In this document: piece by piece, positions 11,653 to 21,798 of the stretch
Numbering within the stretch: the first letter of the stretch is position 1
Layout: each line of letters begins with the position of its first letter
From: an uncultured Pelagibacteraceae bacterium
Lineage (GTDB): Bacteria > Pseudomonadota > Alphaproteobacteria > Pelagibacterales > Pelagibacteraceae
NCBI GenBank assembly: GCA_902554035.1
Contig: CACDMX010000002.1
Coordinates: 109,234 to 173,233, forward strand
Reading direction: 5' to 3'
Length of the DNA stretch: 64,000 bases
The notes under the pieces: generated by a model
What the model was told of the DNA's origin: nothing
The model's database searches: none
Seen by the model: only the letters and a program-made list of their open reading frames with translations
Made by a program: the position numbers and the translations under genes

Positions 11653-14309
11653 TGACTAAATTAATTTTAAATTTTCAATCAAAGGAAACAAAAAAGTTAA
11701 AGAATCCTAAAAACTTTTTAGGAGGCAAGGGTGCAAATCTTTCCAAAATGGGTGAAATGGGACTACCTGTTCCAGCTGGATTTACAATTTCAACTAAAGT
11801 GTGTGAGTTATTTTACAAAAATAAAAAAAAACTTAATTTAAAAATAATTAAAAGCATTAAAGAAGAACTAAAAAAAGTTGAGAAGGAATCTGGAAAGAAA
11901 TTCGGTGATTTAAAAAATCCATTATTGGTATCGGTGAGATCAGGTGCCAGAATATCTATGCCTGGTATGATGGATACAATTTTAAATCTTGGTTTAAATG
12001 ATAAAACAGCTTTAGCATTAGGAAAAAAGACCTCTAATGTTAGATTTGCAAAAGACAGCTACAGAAGATTTATTCAAATGTACTCAAACGTTGTTTTAGG
12101 CGTTGAAAGCTACAATTTTGAAGAATTGATTGAAAATTATAAACTCACAAAAGGGGTTCTGCTAGATACGGAATTAGATGCAGATGATTGGGATGGTTTA
12201 ATTAATGATTTCAAAAAAGTTGTAAAAGAAAAAACAAAAAAAGAATTTCCACAAGACGTATACCAACAATTAGTTGGAGCAATTTCCGCGGTATTTTTAT
12301 CTTGGGAAAGTAATAGAGCTAAAGTTTATAGAAAGCTTAATCATATTCCTTCTGATTGGGGAACCGCAGTCAATGTTCAATCAATGGTTTTTGGTAATAT
12401 GGGAAATGATTGCGCTACAGGGGTTGCATTTACCCGAAATCCATCAGATGGAGCAAATGAAATTTATGGCGAGTATTTAATTAACGCTCAAGGTGAGGAT
12501 GTGGTTGCTGGTACAAGAACTCCTCAGTATATTACTAAAAAAGCAAAAAAACTTGCAAACTCAAAAGAAAGCTCCATGGAAGAAACTATGCCTAAAATTT
12601 TTAAGGAATTAAAAAAAATTCTTAAAATTTTAGAAAAACATTACAAAGATATGCAGGACGTTGAGTTTACAGTTGAAAATAAAAAACTTTGGATTTTGCA
12701 AACTAGATCAGGAAAAAGAACGGCAAAATCTTCAGTTAAAATAGCAGTCGATATGGTTAAAGAAAAGATAATTTCAAAAAAACAAGCAATTTTAAGAATA
12801 GATCCCAATACTTTAGAAACTCTTTTACATCCAAGTTTAGATGAAAAAAGTGAATTGAATATAATAGCTAAAGGACTACCAGCATCACCTGGAGCTGTAA
12901 GTGGAAAAGTAGTTTTTTCATCAGATGAAGCAGAAAGACTTAATGGAGTCATGCAAAATACAATTTTAGTAAGAATTGAAACTTCTCCTGATGACATTCA
13001 TGGAATGCACGCAGCAAAAGGAATCCTTACTGCAAGAGGAGGAATGACTAGCCATGCAGCGGTTGTAGCTAGAGGAATGGGAAGACCTTGCGTATCAGGT
13101 TCTAGTGAGATTGAAATTGATTATAAGAATAGACTATTTAAGACAAGAAACTATGAAATTAAAGAAGGTGATGTTATTACAATTGATGGTTCGACAGGCA
13201 GAATAATTTTAGGAGAAGTTAAAACTATAAAACCAGAAATTTCGAGTGATTTTTCTAAAGTCTTAAATTGGGCAGATCATTTAAGAAAATTAAAAATTAG
13301 AACAAATTCCGAAACTCCGCTTGATAGCAAAATTGCTAGAGAATTTGGAGCCGAAGGTATTGGATTATGCAGAACAGAACATATGTTTTTTGAAGAAGAG
13401 AGAATTCTTTCAGTCAGACAAATGATATTATCAAAATCAAAAGATGATAGAGACAAAGCTTTAGCTAAGTTGCTACCTCATCAAAAGAAAGACTTTACGG
13501 AAATATTTAAAATTATGAATGGATTGCCAGTTACAGTAAGATTACTTGACCCACCTTTGCATGAGTTTTTACCAAAAAGTGAAAATGAAATAAATGATGT
13601 TGCAAAATCACTAAATTTATCCACTGAAGAAGTTAAAGCAAGAACTAGTGAACTTTATGAACACAATCCAATGCTAGGGCACAGAGGATGCAGATTAGGA
13701 ATTTCTTTTCCTGAGATTTATGAAATGCAATGCAGAGCTATATTTGAAGCTCTGGTCAAATGTAAAAATGAAAAATTAAAACCTATTATGCCAGAAATAA
13801 TGATTCCATTGGTCTCGACTGAGGCTGAAATAAAAATTATGAAAAATTTAGTAATTAGAGTAGCAAGACAAGTTCAGAATGAAAATAAAGTTAAAATTAG
13901 CTTCTTGGTAGGCACAATGATAGAACTTCCAAGGGCAGCTTTAAAAGCAAAAGATATCGCAAAACACGCAGAATTTTTTAGTTTTGGGACTAACGATTTA
14001 ACACAAACAACATTTGGAATTAGTAGAGATGATAGTGGAAAGTTTTTAAACGACTACATTGAAAATAAAATTTTTGAGATTGATCCCTTCATATCGATTG
14101 ACGAAGGAGTTGGAGATTTAATTAAAATTGCAACTTTACGAGGAAAAAAACAAAACAAAAAAATTAAGCTTGGAATATGTGGAGAGCATGGAGGAGATCC
14201 AAAAAGTATTCATTTTTGTTCTAAAACAGGTTTGGATTATGTTTCTTGTTCACCATATAGGGTTCCTGTCGCAAGACTTTCAGCTGCTCAAGCAGAGTTA
14301 AAAAAATAG
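11652..14309 (+). CDS. ppdK: pyruvate, phosphate dikinase
   Basis: GGKGANLSKMGEMGLPVPAGFTI, GGMTSHAAVVARGMGRPCV, C-terminal LGICGEHGGDPKSIHFCSKTGLDYVSCSPYRVPVARL. Confidence 0.97.
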   Translation: MTKLILNFQSKETKKLKNPKNFLGGKGANLSKMGEMGLPVPAGFTISTKVCELFYKNKKKLNLKIIKSIKEELKKVEKESGKKFGDLKNPLLVSVRSGARISMPGMMDTILNLGLNDKTALALGKKTSNVRFAKDSYRRFIQMYSNVVLGVESYNFEELIENYKLTKGVLLDTELDADDWDGLINDFKKVVKEKTKKEFPQDVYQQLVGAISAVFLSWESNRAKVYRKLNHIPSDWGTAVNVQSMVFGNMGNDCATGVAFTRNPSDGANEIYGEYLINAQGEDVVAGTRTPQYITKKAKKLANSKESSMEETMPKIFKELKKILKILEKHYKDMQDVEFTVENKKLWILQTRSGKRTAKSSVKIAVDMVKEKIISKKQAILRIDPNTLETLLHPSLDEKSELNIIAKGLPASPGAVSGKVVFSSDEAERLNGVMQNTILVRIETSPDDIHGMHAAKGILTARGGMTSHAAVVARGMGRPCVSGSSEIEIDYKNRLFKTRNYEIKEGDVITIDGSTGRIILGEVKTIKPEISSDFSKVLNWADHLRKLKIRTNSETPLDSKIAREFGAEGIGLCRTEHMFFEEERILSVRQMILSKSKDDRDKALAKLLPHQKKDFTEIFKIMNGLPVTVRLLDPPLHEFLPKSENEINDVAKSLNLSTEEVKARTSELYEHNPMLGHRGCRLGISFPEIYEMQCRAIFEALVKCKNEKLKPIMPEIMIPLVSTEAEIKIMKNLVIRVARQVQNENKVKISFLVGTMIELPRAALKAKDIAKHAEFFSFGTNDLTQTTFGISRDDSGKFLNDYIENKIFEIDPFISIDEGVGDLIKIATLRGKKQNKKIKLGICGEHGGDPKSIHFCSKTGLDYVSCSPYRVPVARLSAAQAELKK

Positions 14310-15143
14310 CTATACTTCTAATTTTAGATCTAAAGAATTAAAAGAATGTGTTAGAGATCCAATTGAGATTCTTTCAACACCTGTATTAGCAATTTTTTTT
14401 ACATTCTTTAATGTGACACCCCCCGAAGCCTCTGTTTCATAAAATTTTTTTGAAAGACTTACACCTTTTTTTAAAATTTTAGGAGGCATATTATCAAATA
14501 AAATTCTGTCAAATTTTAAACCAATTATTTTTTTTAACTGACTAATATTATCTATTTCTACAGTAATTTTTTTGCCCCCTTTTTTCTTTATTGCTAACTG
14601 AATTAATTTTTTAATATTTGTACTTGCGACATGATTATCTTTTATCAAATATTCATCACTTAAATTAAAACGGTGATTGGTTCCACCTCCTAATTTTACA
14701 GCATATTTTTGAATAGTTCTTAGGTTAGGTATTGTTTTTCTTGTACAACAAATTTTGCTTTTTTTTCCTACTTTTTTTACAAACTGATTAGTTGTTGTAG
14801 CAATACCTGATATGTGAGACAGAAAATTTAACGCAACTCTTTCTGCTATTAATATGTGCTTTATGTTACCCTCTATTATAGCAATCAGATCACCTTTTTT
14901 AATTTTAGATCCTTCTTTTTTTTTAAAATTAATTATAATTTTTTTATCTATTAATTTAAATGTTTGTTTGGCAAATTCTAATCCACCTATTATTCCAGCT
15001 TGGTTAGAAATTAACCTTGCCTTTTTTTTAATATTGTTTTTTAATAGATTTGAGGAAATATCTCCTGATGGATAAAGATCTTCATTTAATGATAGCTTAC
15101 AAACGCCTTTTATAAAATTTTTACTTAGAATTATTTTTGACAC
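14310..15143 (-). CDS. nadC: nicotinate-nucleotide pyrophosphorylase (carboxylating)
   Basis: ERVALNFLSHISGIATTTN, CTRKTIPNLRTIQKYAVKLGGGTNHRFNLSDEYLIKDNH. Confidence 0.95.
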   Translation of the reverse strand: MSKIILSKNFIKGVCKLSLNEDLYPSGDISSNLLKNNIKKKARLISNQAGIIGGLEFAKQTFKLIDKKIIINFKKKEGSKIKKGDLIAIIEGNIKHILIAERVALNFLSHISGIATTTNQFVKKVGKKSKICCTRKTIPNLRTIQKYAVKLGGGTNHRFNLSDEYLIKDNHVASTNIKKLIQLAIKKKGGKKITVEIDNISQLKKIIGLKFDRILFDNMPPKILKKGVSLSKKFYETEASGGVTLKNVKKIANTGVERISIGSLTHSFNSLDLKLEV

Positions 15144-15148
15144 AGATT

Positions 15149-16153
15149 TTATCTGCCTATTTTTGTCATTCTTTCTACTGATCTTTTAGCTTTCTCAATA
15201 GTCTCATCACTCATTAAAATTTCGTTAGTTTCATTTTGTAGGCAGTCTAAAATTTTTGGCAATGTAATTTTTTTCATATGTGGGCATAAGTTGCATGGTC
15301 TAATAAATTTAACATTTGGGTTATCAACTTGGACATTGTCACTCATAGAACATTCTGTAACCATCATGACTTTTTCTGGTTGATTATCTTTTACATATTT
15401 TATCATTCCACTAGTAGACCCAGTAAAATCACTTGCATTTATAACATCTGGTGGGCACTCAGGATGTGCAATTACTTTAATTCCGGGATTATTTTTTCTA
15501 ATTTCATTTATTTCTTCATCGTTAAATTGTTCATGCACTTCGCATGTTCCTTTCCAAGATATTATTTCTACATCCGTTTGAGAAGCTACGTATTTTGCTA
15601 AGTAGTCATCAGGTAAAAAAATTACTTTTTTAACACCAAGAGAATTTACAATTTTGACTGCATTAGCTGAGGTACAACAAACATCAGTCTCAGATTTTAC
15701 ATCGGCAGAAGTATTAACATAAGAGACAACAGGTACACCTGGATATTTTTTTTTCAAATTTCTTACGTCTTCTCCAGTAATAGATGATGACAATGAACAG
15801 CCCGCACTCATATCTGGGATCAGAACTTTTTTATTTGGACTCATAAGTTTTGCGGTTTCCGCCATGAAGTGTACACCACACATAACAATAATATCTGCTT
15901 TAGTTTTTGCTGCCTCAACAGCTAATGCAAGAGAATCAGCTGAGAAATCTGATATGCCATGATATATTTCTGGAGTTTGATAATTGTGAGCAAGTATAAC
16001 TGCGTTCTTCTCTTTCTTTAGTTTATTTATTGCATAAATATAAGGAGCATGACTTGACCATTCAATCTCAGGAACAGCCTTTGAAATTTTTTGATATATA
16101 GGTTCTGTTGCTTTTCTTATTTCAGCAGTAAACTCCATATTTAAATCTATCAA
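15149..16153 (-). CDS. nadA: quinolinate synthase
   Basis: AVILAHNYQTPEIYHGISDFSADSLALA, HPECPPDV, conserved cysteines. Confidence 0.96.
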   Translation of the reverse strand: MIDLNMEFTAEIRKATEPIYQKISKAVPEIEWSSHAPYIYAINKLKKEKNAVILAHNYQTPEIYHGISDFSADSLALAVEAAKTKADIIVMCGVHFMAETAKLMSPNKKVLIPDMSAGCSLSSSITGEDVRNLKKKYPGVPVVSYVNTSADVKSETDVCCTSANAVKIVNSLGVKKVIFLPDDYLAKYVASQTDVEIISWKGTCEVHEQFNDEEINEIRKNNPGIKVIAHPECPPDVINASDFTGSTSGMIKYVKDNQPEKVMMVTECSMSDNVQVDNPNVKFIRPCNLCPHMKKITLPKILDCLQNETNEILMSDETIEKAKRSVERMTKIGR

Positions 16154-16192
16154 CTTGAAACATAAATGTCATTCAATTATTCTGACGCATGA

Positions 16193-16278
16193 GCGGCCAT
16201 GCTGAAATTGGTAGACAGGCACGGTTGAGGGCCGTGTGGGCCTAGCCCATGAGAGTTCGAGTCTCTCTGGCCGCACCA
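16193..16278 (+). tRNA. tRNA-Leu(GAG)
   Basis: GCGGCCA...TGGCCGC acceptor stem with encoded CCA; CACGG-TTGAGGG-CCGTG anticodon arm (anticodon GAG); class II variable arm; GTTCGAGTC T loop. Confidence 0.96.
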
Positions 16279-16286
16279 ATTATTAT

Positions 16287-17174
16287 TTATTTTAACCACT
16301 CTGGTTTTGTAACCTTAATTAATCCAGATCCACAGTCTAATTTTTTACCAAAATCAAAATTTTCATCTTTGAACTTAATTAATCCAAAAGGATATTTTTC
16401 ACTTATTAATACTTTACCTAGATTTATTTTATTAATTGATATTTGGTCATCAATTTTTATAACTCCATCAAGAACTTCAATTGGCAACAATTTTTTTGAT
16501 AGTTTATTTTTTAATTTAATTCTAGCTGTATTTTCTTGTCCTACGTAACAACCTTTTTTAAAATCTATTCCATTTAATTCTTCAAAATTACACTCAATTC
16601 CAAAAAGTTTATTTTGTAATTTACCTGTATTTAATTGTAAAATGCCTAATCTAAAACTTAAATCATAGTAATCTTTACTTTCTGCAGGTTTAAGTTCTAA
16701 TTTTTTAACTGAAAGATAAAGCTTTTCTAAATTGATAATCAGTCTTCCTCCTAAATCTTTTTCTCTTGGATCTAAAACTATTGGGTCTTCTCTATACTTC
16801 ATGGTAAAACCATTTATTTCCTGAACATTTTCAAAAGTTAAGAATTTTTTCTTACTAATTGCAGCTATCACAAATTCATTACTTAAATTTAAAATTTCTA
16901 CTTTGGACCTTAATTTGTAAATTTGTAATTGTTTATAAAGTTGATCAATTTGTTTTTTTTCACAATCAATGAGATATCCTTTTTTATGTTTTACAATAAT
17001 AAAATCAAAGAGATATTTTCCTTGAGGTGTTAACAAAGAAGCAAAGCAACTCATGCTATCAGTTACTTTGTTGATGTCGTTAGTAATTATATTTTGTAAA
17101 TATTCTACGACATTTTCTCCGTGCACATAAAGTATGCCTCTGTCTTCTAGTATATATATATATTCATTATACAT
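16287..17174 (-). CDS. ygfZ: YgfZ/GcvT-domain folate-binding protein (Fe-S cluster maintenance)
   Basis: KGCYVGQENTARIKLK signature (KGCYxGQE). Confidence 0.92.
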   Translation of the reverse strand: MYNEYIYILEDRGILYVHGENVVEYLQNIITNDINKVTDSMSCFASLLTPQGKYLFDFIIVKHKKGYLIDCEKKQIDQLYKQLQIYKLRSKVEILNLSNEFVIAAISKKKFLTFENVQEINGFTMKYREDPIVLDPREKDLGGRLIINLEKLYLSVKKLELKPAESKDYYDLSFRLGILQLNTGKLQNKLFGIECNFEELNGIDFKKGCYVGQENTARIKLKNKLSKKLLPIEVLDGVIKIDDQISINKINLGKVLISEKYPFGLIKFKDENFDFGKKLDCGSGLIKVTKPEWLK

Positions 17175-17217
17175 AATTGATTATTCTATATTTATAATAT
17201 AATAACTTTAATTCAAA

Positions 17218-18525
17218 ATGTTAGACCTTATAATAAAAAATGGTGATTGTTTTATCAGTGGAAAACTCCAAAAAAAAGAGATTGGAATTCTTAATGGAAA
17301 AATTACAAAAATAGATGACACTATCAAAGAATCGTCGAAAGATATTTTTGATGCGAATAGACTAATAGTTCTTCCAGGATGTATTGATACACAAGTTCAT
17401 TTTAGAGAACCGGGTTCTACCGATACAGAAGATTTAAATAGCGGAAGTAAAGCTGCAGTAGCAGGAGGAATAACAGGTGTTTTTGAGATGCCTAATACAA
17501 ACCCACCAACTGCAAATGAAAAAGAATTTCAAAAAAAATTAAATTTAGCAAAAAATAGAATGTTTTGTAATTACGCTTTCTATTTTGGAGCAACCCCTAC
17601 TAATCAGTCGGAATTATCAAAACTTAAAAATTTTGAAGGATGCTGTGGAGTGAAATTATTTGCAGGATCGTCAACTGGAAATTTGCTTGTCCATAAAGAA
17701 GAAGATATAGAAAAAGTATTTAAGTATACCTCAAAAGTAGTTGCGGTACATTCTGAGGATGAAGACATTTTAAATCAAAGAAAAAAATTACGAGAAACTG
17801 GCAATGTTCTTTCTCATCCAATTTGGCGAAATGAAGAAACGGCAATGTCATCAACAAGAAGAATTGTTAAAATTGCAAAACGTCTAAATAAAAAAGCACA
17901 TATACTTCATGTAACAACAAAAGAAGAAGTGGATTTTTTATCTCAGCATAAAGGAAATATTACTTTTGAAATTACTCCTCAGCACTTAACAATGTATTCA
18001 CCAGACTGTTATCAAAAACTTGGAACTTACGCACAAATGAATCCGCCAATTAGAGAAAAATCTCATTATGATAGATTATGGTACGCTGTTAGAAACGATT
18101 ATAATGATACAATTGGATCAGATCATGCTCCACACTTAAAAGTAAATAAAGATAAAGAGTACCCAAGCTCCCCATCAGGAATGCCAGGAGTTCAAACTTT
18201 ACTTCCAGTTATGCTTCATCACATTAATCATGGAAAACTAAAACTAAAACAATTAGTAAATTTTTTATGTGAAAACCCAGTTAAAATTTTTGGAATTAAA
18301 AATAAAGGATATATTAAAGAGGATTTTGATGCTGATTTTACAATTATAGATATAGAAAAAAAGATTGAAATTAAAAATGAAAATATTCAAAGCAAATGTA
18401 AATGGTCTCCTTTCAATGGATACAAATTTAATGGTACGCCCGTTGCAACAATTGTGAATGGTGAAATTAAAATGAAAAATGGTGAAATATTAGGAGAACC
18501 ATTAGGCAAACCAATGCTATTTTAA
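17218..18525 (+). CDS. pyrC: dihydroorotase
   Basis: GCIDTQVHFREPGSTDTEDLNSGSKAAVAGGITGVFEMPNTNPPT, SDHAPH motif. Confidence 0.9.
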   Translation: MLDLIIKNGDCFISGKLQKKEIGILNGKITKIDDTIKESSKDIFDANRLIVLPGCIDTQVHFREPGSTDTEDLNSGSKAAVAGGITGVFEMPNTNPPTANEKEFQKKLNLAKNRMFCNYAFYFGATPTNQSELSKLKNFEGCCGVKLFAGSSTGNLLVHKEEDIEKVFKYTSKVVAVHSEDEDILNQRKKLRETGNVLSHPIWRNEETAMSSTRRIVKIAKRLNKKAHILHVTTKEEVDFLSQHKGNITFEITPQHLTMYSPDCYQKLGTYAQMNPPIREKSHYDRLWYAVRNDYNDTIGSDHAPHLKVNKDKEYPSSPSGMPGVQTLLPVMLHHINHGKLKLKQLVNFLCENPVKIFGIKNKGYIKEDFDADFTIIDIEKKIEIKNENIQSKCKWSPFNGYKFNGTPVATIVNGEIKMKNGEILGEPLGKPMLF

Positions 18526-20412
18526 TATATTATTTTTTTTAAGATCTTCCTCTATCTCTTTTAATATTGCCGGATCGTCTATTGTAGCAGGCATTTTATA
18601 TTGCTCTTTATCAGCAATTTTTCTGATTGTTCCTCTTAATATTTTACCTGATCTTGTTTTTGGTAATCTTTTTATAACTATCGCTACCTTGAAAGCAGCT
18701 ACTGGTCCAATTTTATCTCTTACCATTTTAATACATTCTTTAGAGATAGTTTCATTATCTTTTTTTACCCCAGCTTTAAGGACAATTAGTCCGATTGGTA
18801 ATTGACCCTTGAGTTTATCTGCTATTCCTAATACAGCGCATTCAGCCACTGATTGATGTTCAGAGAGAACCTCTTCTATTGCTCCAGTAGACAGTCTGTG
18901 ACCAGCAACATTTATGATATCGTCTGTTCTAGACATAATCCATATATAGCCATCTTCATCAATATGACCCGCATCATAAGTTTGATAGTATCCTTCATAA
19001 TTTGTCATATAAGTTTTTTTGTATCTTTCATCTGCATTCCACAAAGTTGGAAAAGTTCCTGGAGGCAATGGAAGTTTTACAACAATATCCCCCATTTCGT
19101 TTGGTTTGGCCAAAGAACTATCATTTTTCAAAATTTTTACATCATAACCTGGAACAGCTCTACAAGCAGAACCATACTTAGTTTTCTGCATCTCGATACC
19201 TGTACAATTTGAGCTTATTGCCCAACTTGTTTCTGTCTGCCACCAATGGTCTATAACTGGAACCTTTAAAAGATTTTCTGCCCATTTAATCGTATCTGGA
19301 TCAGCCCTTTCACCCGCAAGAAACAAAGATTCAAATGAACTTAAATTATACTTTGAAAAAAATTTTCCTTCCGGATCCTCTTTCTTTATTGCTCTAAATG
19401 CTGTTGGAGCAGTAAATAATGATTTAACCTTATAATCCGAAATTATTTTCCAGAAAGCTCCAGCATCAGGAGTACCTACCGGTTTACCTTCAAATAAAAC
19501 AGTGGTGCAGCCTTTAAATAATGGAGCATAAACAATATAGGAATGACCAACTATCCAACCAATATCACTTGCTGACCACCATATATCATCACTATCAATG
19601 TTATAAATATTTTTCATAGTCCACTTGAGAGCAACTATATGCCCACCTATATCTCTAACTATGCCTTTAGGTATTCCTGTAGTACCAGAAGTATAAAGAA
19701 TGTATGCATAATCATTTGCATTCATCTCTACACAGTCAGTAGTTTGAGCATTAACCAACGACTCTTCCCAGCTGATCTCTTTTGGTGCATTAAGCTTCAC
19801 TTCATGACCTGATCTTTGATAAAGAATAATTTTTTCAAGTTTATGAGAAGCTAACCTTAAAGCTTCATCTACTAGAGGTTTATATTCCACCGTTCTACCA
19901 GGCTCAAATCCACATGAAGCAGTTACTAGTAATTTAGCTTTACTATCATCTATCCGGCTTGCAAGTTCATTAGACGCAAAACCACCAAAAACTACTGAAT
20001 GAATAGCTCCAATTCTTCCACAAGCAAGCATAGCGATCACTGCCTCTGGTATCATGGGCATATATATTATAACTCTATCCCCTTTGTTAATGCCTTGGTT
20101 CTTGAGTGCACAAGCAAACTTTGAAACTTTTTCCTTCAGCAGATTATATGTGAACTGTTTTTTGTTTCCTGTAATAGGGCTATCATATATTAATGCTATT
20201 TTATCTCCTCTTCCTTGATCAATATGAATATCAAGAGCATTATAGCAAGTATTTGTTGTGCCATCACAAAACCACTTATAAAAAGGTGGCTTATCACTGT
20301 TTAATATTTGTGTTGGTTTTTTATACCAAAATATGTCCTCTGATATTTTTCTCCAAAACTCTTCAGGATTTTGTATGGAATTTTCATAAATTTCTTTAAA
20401 AGCTGATGACAT
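18517..20412 (-). CDS. prpE: propionate/acetate-CoA ligase (PrpE/AcsA-like)
   Basis: YILYTSGTTGIPKGIVRD, VFGGFASNELASRIDD, RTDDIINVAGHRLSTGAIEE, KTRSGKILRG. Confidence 0.85.
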   Translation of the reverse strand: MSSAFKEIYENSIQNPEEFWRKISEDIFWYKKPTQILNSDKPPFYKWFCDGTTNTCYNALDIHIDQGRGDKIALIYDSPITGNKKQFTYNLLKEKVSKFACALKNQGINKGDRVIIYMPMIPEAVIAMLACGRIGAIHSVVFGGFASNELASRIDDSKAKLLVTASCGFEPGRTVEYKPLVDEALRLASHKLEKIILYQRSGHEVKLNAPKEISWEESLVNAQTTDCVEMNANDYAYILYTSGTTGIPKGIVRDIGGHIVALKWTMKNIYNIDSDDIWWSASDIGWIVGHSYIVYAPLFKGCTTVLFEGKPVGTPDAGAFWKIISDYKVKSLFTAPTAFRAIKKEDPEGKFFSKYNLSSFESLFLAGERADPDTIKWAENLLKVPVIDHWWQTETSWAISSNCTGIEMQKTKYGSACRAVPGYDVKILKNDSSLAKPNEMGDIVVKLPLPPGTFPTLWNADERYKKTYMTNYEGYYQTYDAGHIDEDGYIWIMSRTDDIINVAGHRLSTGAIEEVLSEHQSVAECAVLGIADKLKGQLPIGLIVLKAGVKKDNETISKECIKMVRDKIGPVAAFKVAIVIKRLPKTRSGKILRGTIRKIADKEQYKMPATIDDPAILKEIEEDLKKNNILK

Positions 20413-20555
20413 GGATATTTGATTCTTTCTTGGTTTTTATTCGTTTATTAACTATAGAATTGCATTTAATTTTAAAAAGCTAGTAAAATCAATACAAAAT
20501 AGCCATAAAAAACGCTTCAATTAACTATTTATATTTGATAATTAGTCTCAACTTT

Positions 20556-20580
20556 GACTTTAACTATAAAGGTTGAAGTC
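20556..20580 (+). promoter_or_regulatory. 9-bp stem/7-nt loop in the proteorhodopsin leader
   Basis: GACTTTAAC-TATAAAG-GTTGAAGTC pairs at all 9 positions as RNA (one G-U). Confidence 0.55.
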
Positions 20581-20581
20581 G

Positions 20582-20599
20582 TAGTTTAAATTTAAACTA
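20582..20599. promoter_or_regulatory. 18-bp perfect palindrome upstream of proteorhodopsin
   Basis: TAGTTTAAATTTAAACTA; 30 bp before the ATG at 20629. Confidence 0.55.
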
Positions 20600-20628
20600 A
20601 CAAAAAACTAACTATAAGGGAGTTTTTT

Positions 20629-21393
20629 ATGAAAACACTAAAAACGTTAGCAATTGCTTTATTTGCTCTTGTTGGAGTAACTACAGCAGCTAATGCAGCA
20701 ACTACCTTTTTAGCTACGGACGATTTTGTAGGTATTTCGTTCTGGTTAATATCTATGGGTATGTTAGCAGCTACAGCGTTTTTCTTTATGGAACAAGCAC
20801 ATGTTGCAGTTCAGTGGAGAAAATCAGTAAACGTAGCTGGATTAGTAACTGGTATTGCTTTTATCCATTACATGTATATGAGAGACGTTTGGGTCACTAC
20901 AGGTGATACACCAACTGTTTACAGATACATTGACTGGTTAATTACTGTACCTTTACAGCTAATAGAATTTTATCTAATTCTTTCAGCAGTAAGAAAAGTT
21001 GACAGCGGCATTTTCTGGAGAATCTTTATCGGTTCTTTAGTGATGTTAGTTGGAGGATATCTTGGAGAAGCAGGATTCATCAACTCTATGCTTGGTTTCA
21101 TTATCGGTATGGCAGGATGGATTTATATTCTTTATGAAATATTCTCAGGTGAAGCTGGGAAAGCAGTTTCTAAATCTGGAAACAAAGCACTTGTTACAGC
21201 ATTTGGAGCTTTAAGAATGATCGTTACTGTAGGTTGGGCGATTTACCCTCTAGGTTACATTTTTGGTTACCTAACAGGTGGAATTGATGCTAACTCACTT
21301 AACGTGATTTACAACTTAGCAGACTTTATTAATAAGATCGCATTCGGTATTATTATTTGGTCTTGCGCTGTTGCTAACTCTAGAGGAAGATAA
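20629..21393 (+). CDS. proteorhodopsin (proton-pump type, predicted blue-absorbing)
   Basis: RYIDWLITVPLQLIEFYLIL helix C (D97/T101/E108 proton-pump pattern, Q at spectral position 105), FIHYMYMRDVW (H75), Lys Schiff base in NLADFINKIAFG; signal peptide; SD AAGGGAG. Confidence 0.98.
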   Translation: MKTLKTLAIALFALVGVTTAANAATTFLATDDFVGISFWLISMGMLAATAFFFMEQAHVAVQWRKSVNVAGLVTGIAFIHYMYMRDVWVTTGDTPTVYRYIDWLITVPLQLIEFYLILSAVRKVDSGIFWRIFIGSLVMLVGGYLGEAGFINSMLGFIIGMAGWIYILYEIFSGEAGKAVSKSGNKALVTAFGALRMIVTVGWAIYPLGYIFGYLTGGIDANSLNVIYNLADFINKIAFGIIIWSCAVANSRGR

Positions 21394-21421
21394 TAATCTA
21401 CTTAAGAGTAAGAACTGATTA

Positions 21422-21458
21422 AATAGGGCAAGTTTAACCACTTGCCCTATTTTTTTTA
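21422..21458 (+). terminator. intrinsic terminator of proteorhodopsin
   Basis: AATAGGGCAAG-TTTAACCA-CTTGCCCTATT followed by T tract. Confidence 0.93.
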
Positions 21459-21470
21459 TGCTTATATAAA
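21442..21470 (+). promoter_or_regulatory. candidate sigma70 promoter for ferredoxin gene overlapping the upstream terminator
   Basis: TTGCCC (21442-21447), 17-nt spacer, TATAAA (21465-21470), ATG at 21478 with no SD. Confidence 0.4.
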
Positions 21471-21477
21471 AATCAAA

Positions 21478-21798
21478 ATGACAAAAATAGTCTATATTGA
21501 GCACACAGGAAAATCACACAGTCTAGATGTGCAAAATGGTTTAACGGTTATGGAAGGTGCTATTCAAAATAATATACCAGGTATTGACGCAGATTGTGGA
21601 GGATCAATGGCATGCGCTACTTGCCATGTTTATGTCAAAGAAGAATGGTTTAATAAGTTACCAAAAAAAGAAGATGGAGAAGAAGATATGCTTGATATGG
21701 CATTTGAGCCAAATAAATTTAGTAGACTTAGTTGTCAATTAACAGTTACAGATGATCTTGAAGGATTAGTTGTTCAACTTCCTTCTAAACAAGCTTAA
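21478..21798 (+). CDS. 2Fe-2S ferredoxin (adrenodoxin type)
   Basis: [15 protein letters not shown] ... LSCQL (Cx5Cx2C...C); ORF-track start 21442 lies inside the terminator, ATG 21478 preferred. Confidence 0.93.
   Translation: MTKIVYIEHTGKSHSLDVQNGLTVMEGAIQNNIPGIDADCGGSMACATCHVYVKEEWFNKLPKKEDGEEDMLDMAFEPNKFSRLSCQLTVTDDLEGLVVQLPSKQA

Noticed and set aside
12641-12997. 118-aa minus-strand ORF inside ppdK
   Set aside because: Antisense to conserved ppdK sequence; no independent signal.
16249-16548. 99-aa plus-strand ORF starting in the tRNA-Leu gene
   Set aside because: Overlaps tRNA 3' end and is antisense to ygfZ.
21316-21504. 62-aa minus-strand ORF across the proteorhodopsin terminator
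   Set aside because: Antisense to proteorhodopsin end, terminator and ferredoxin start; artefactual.
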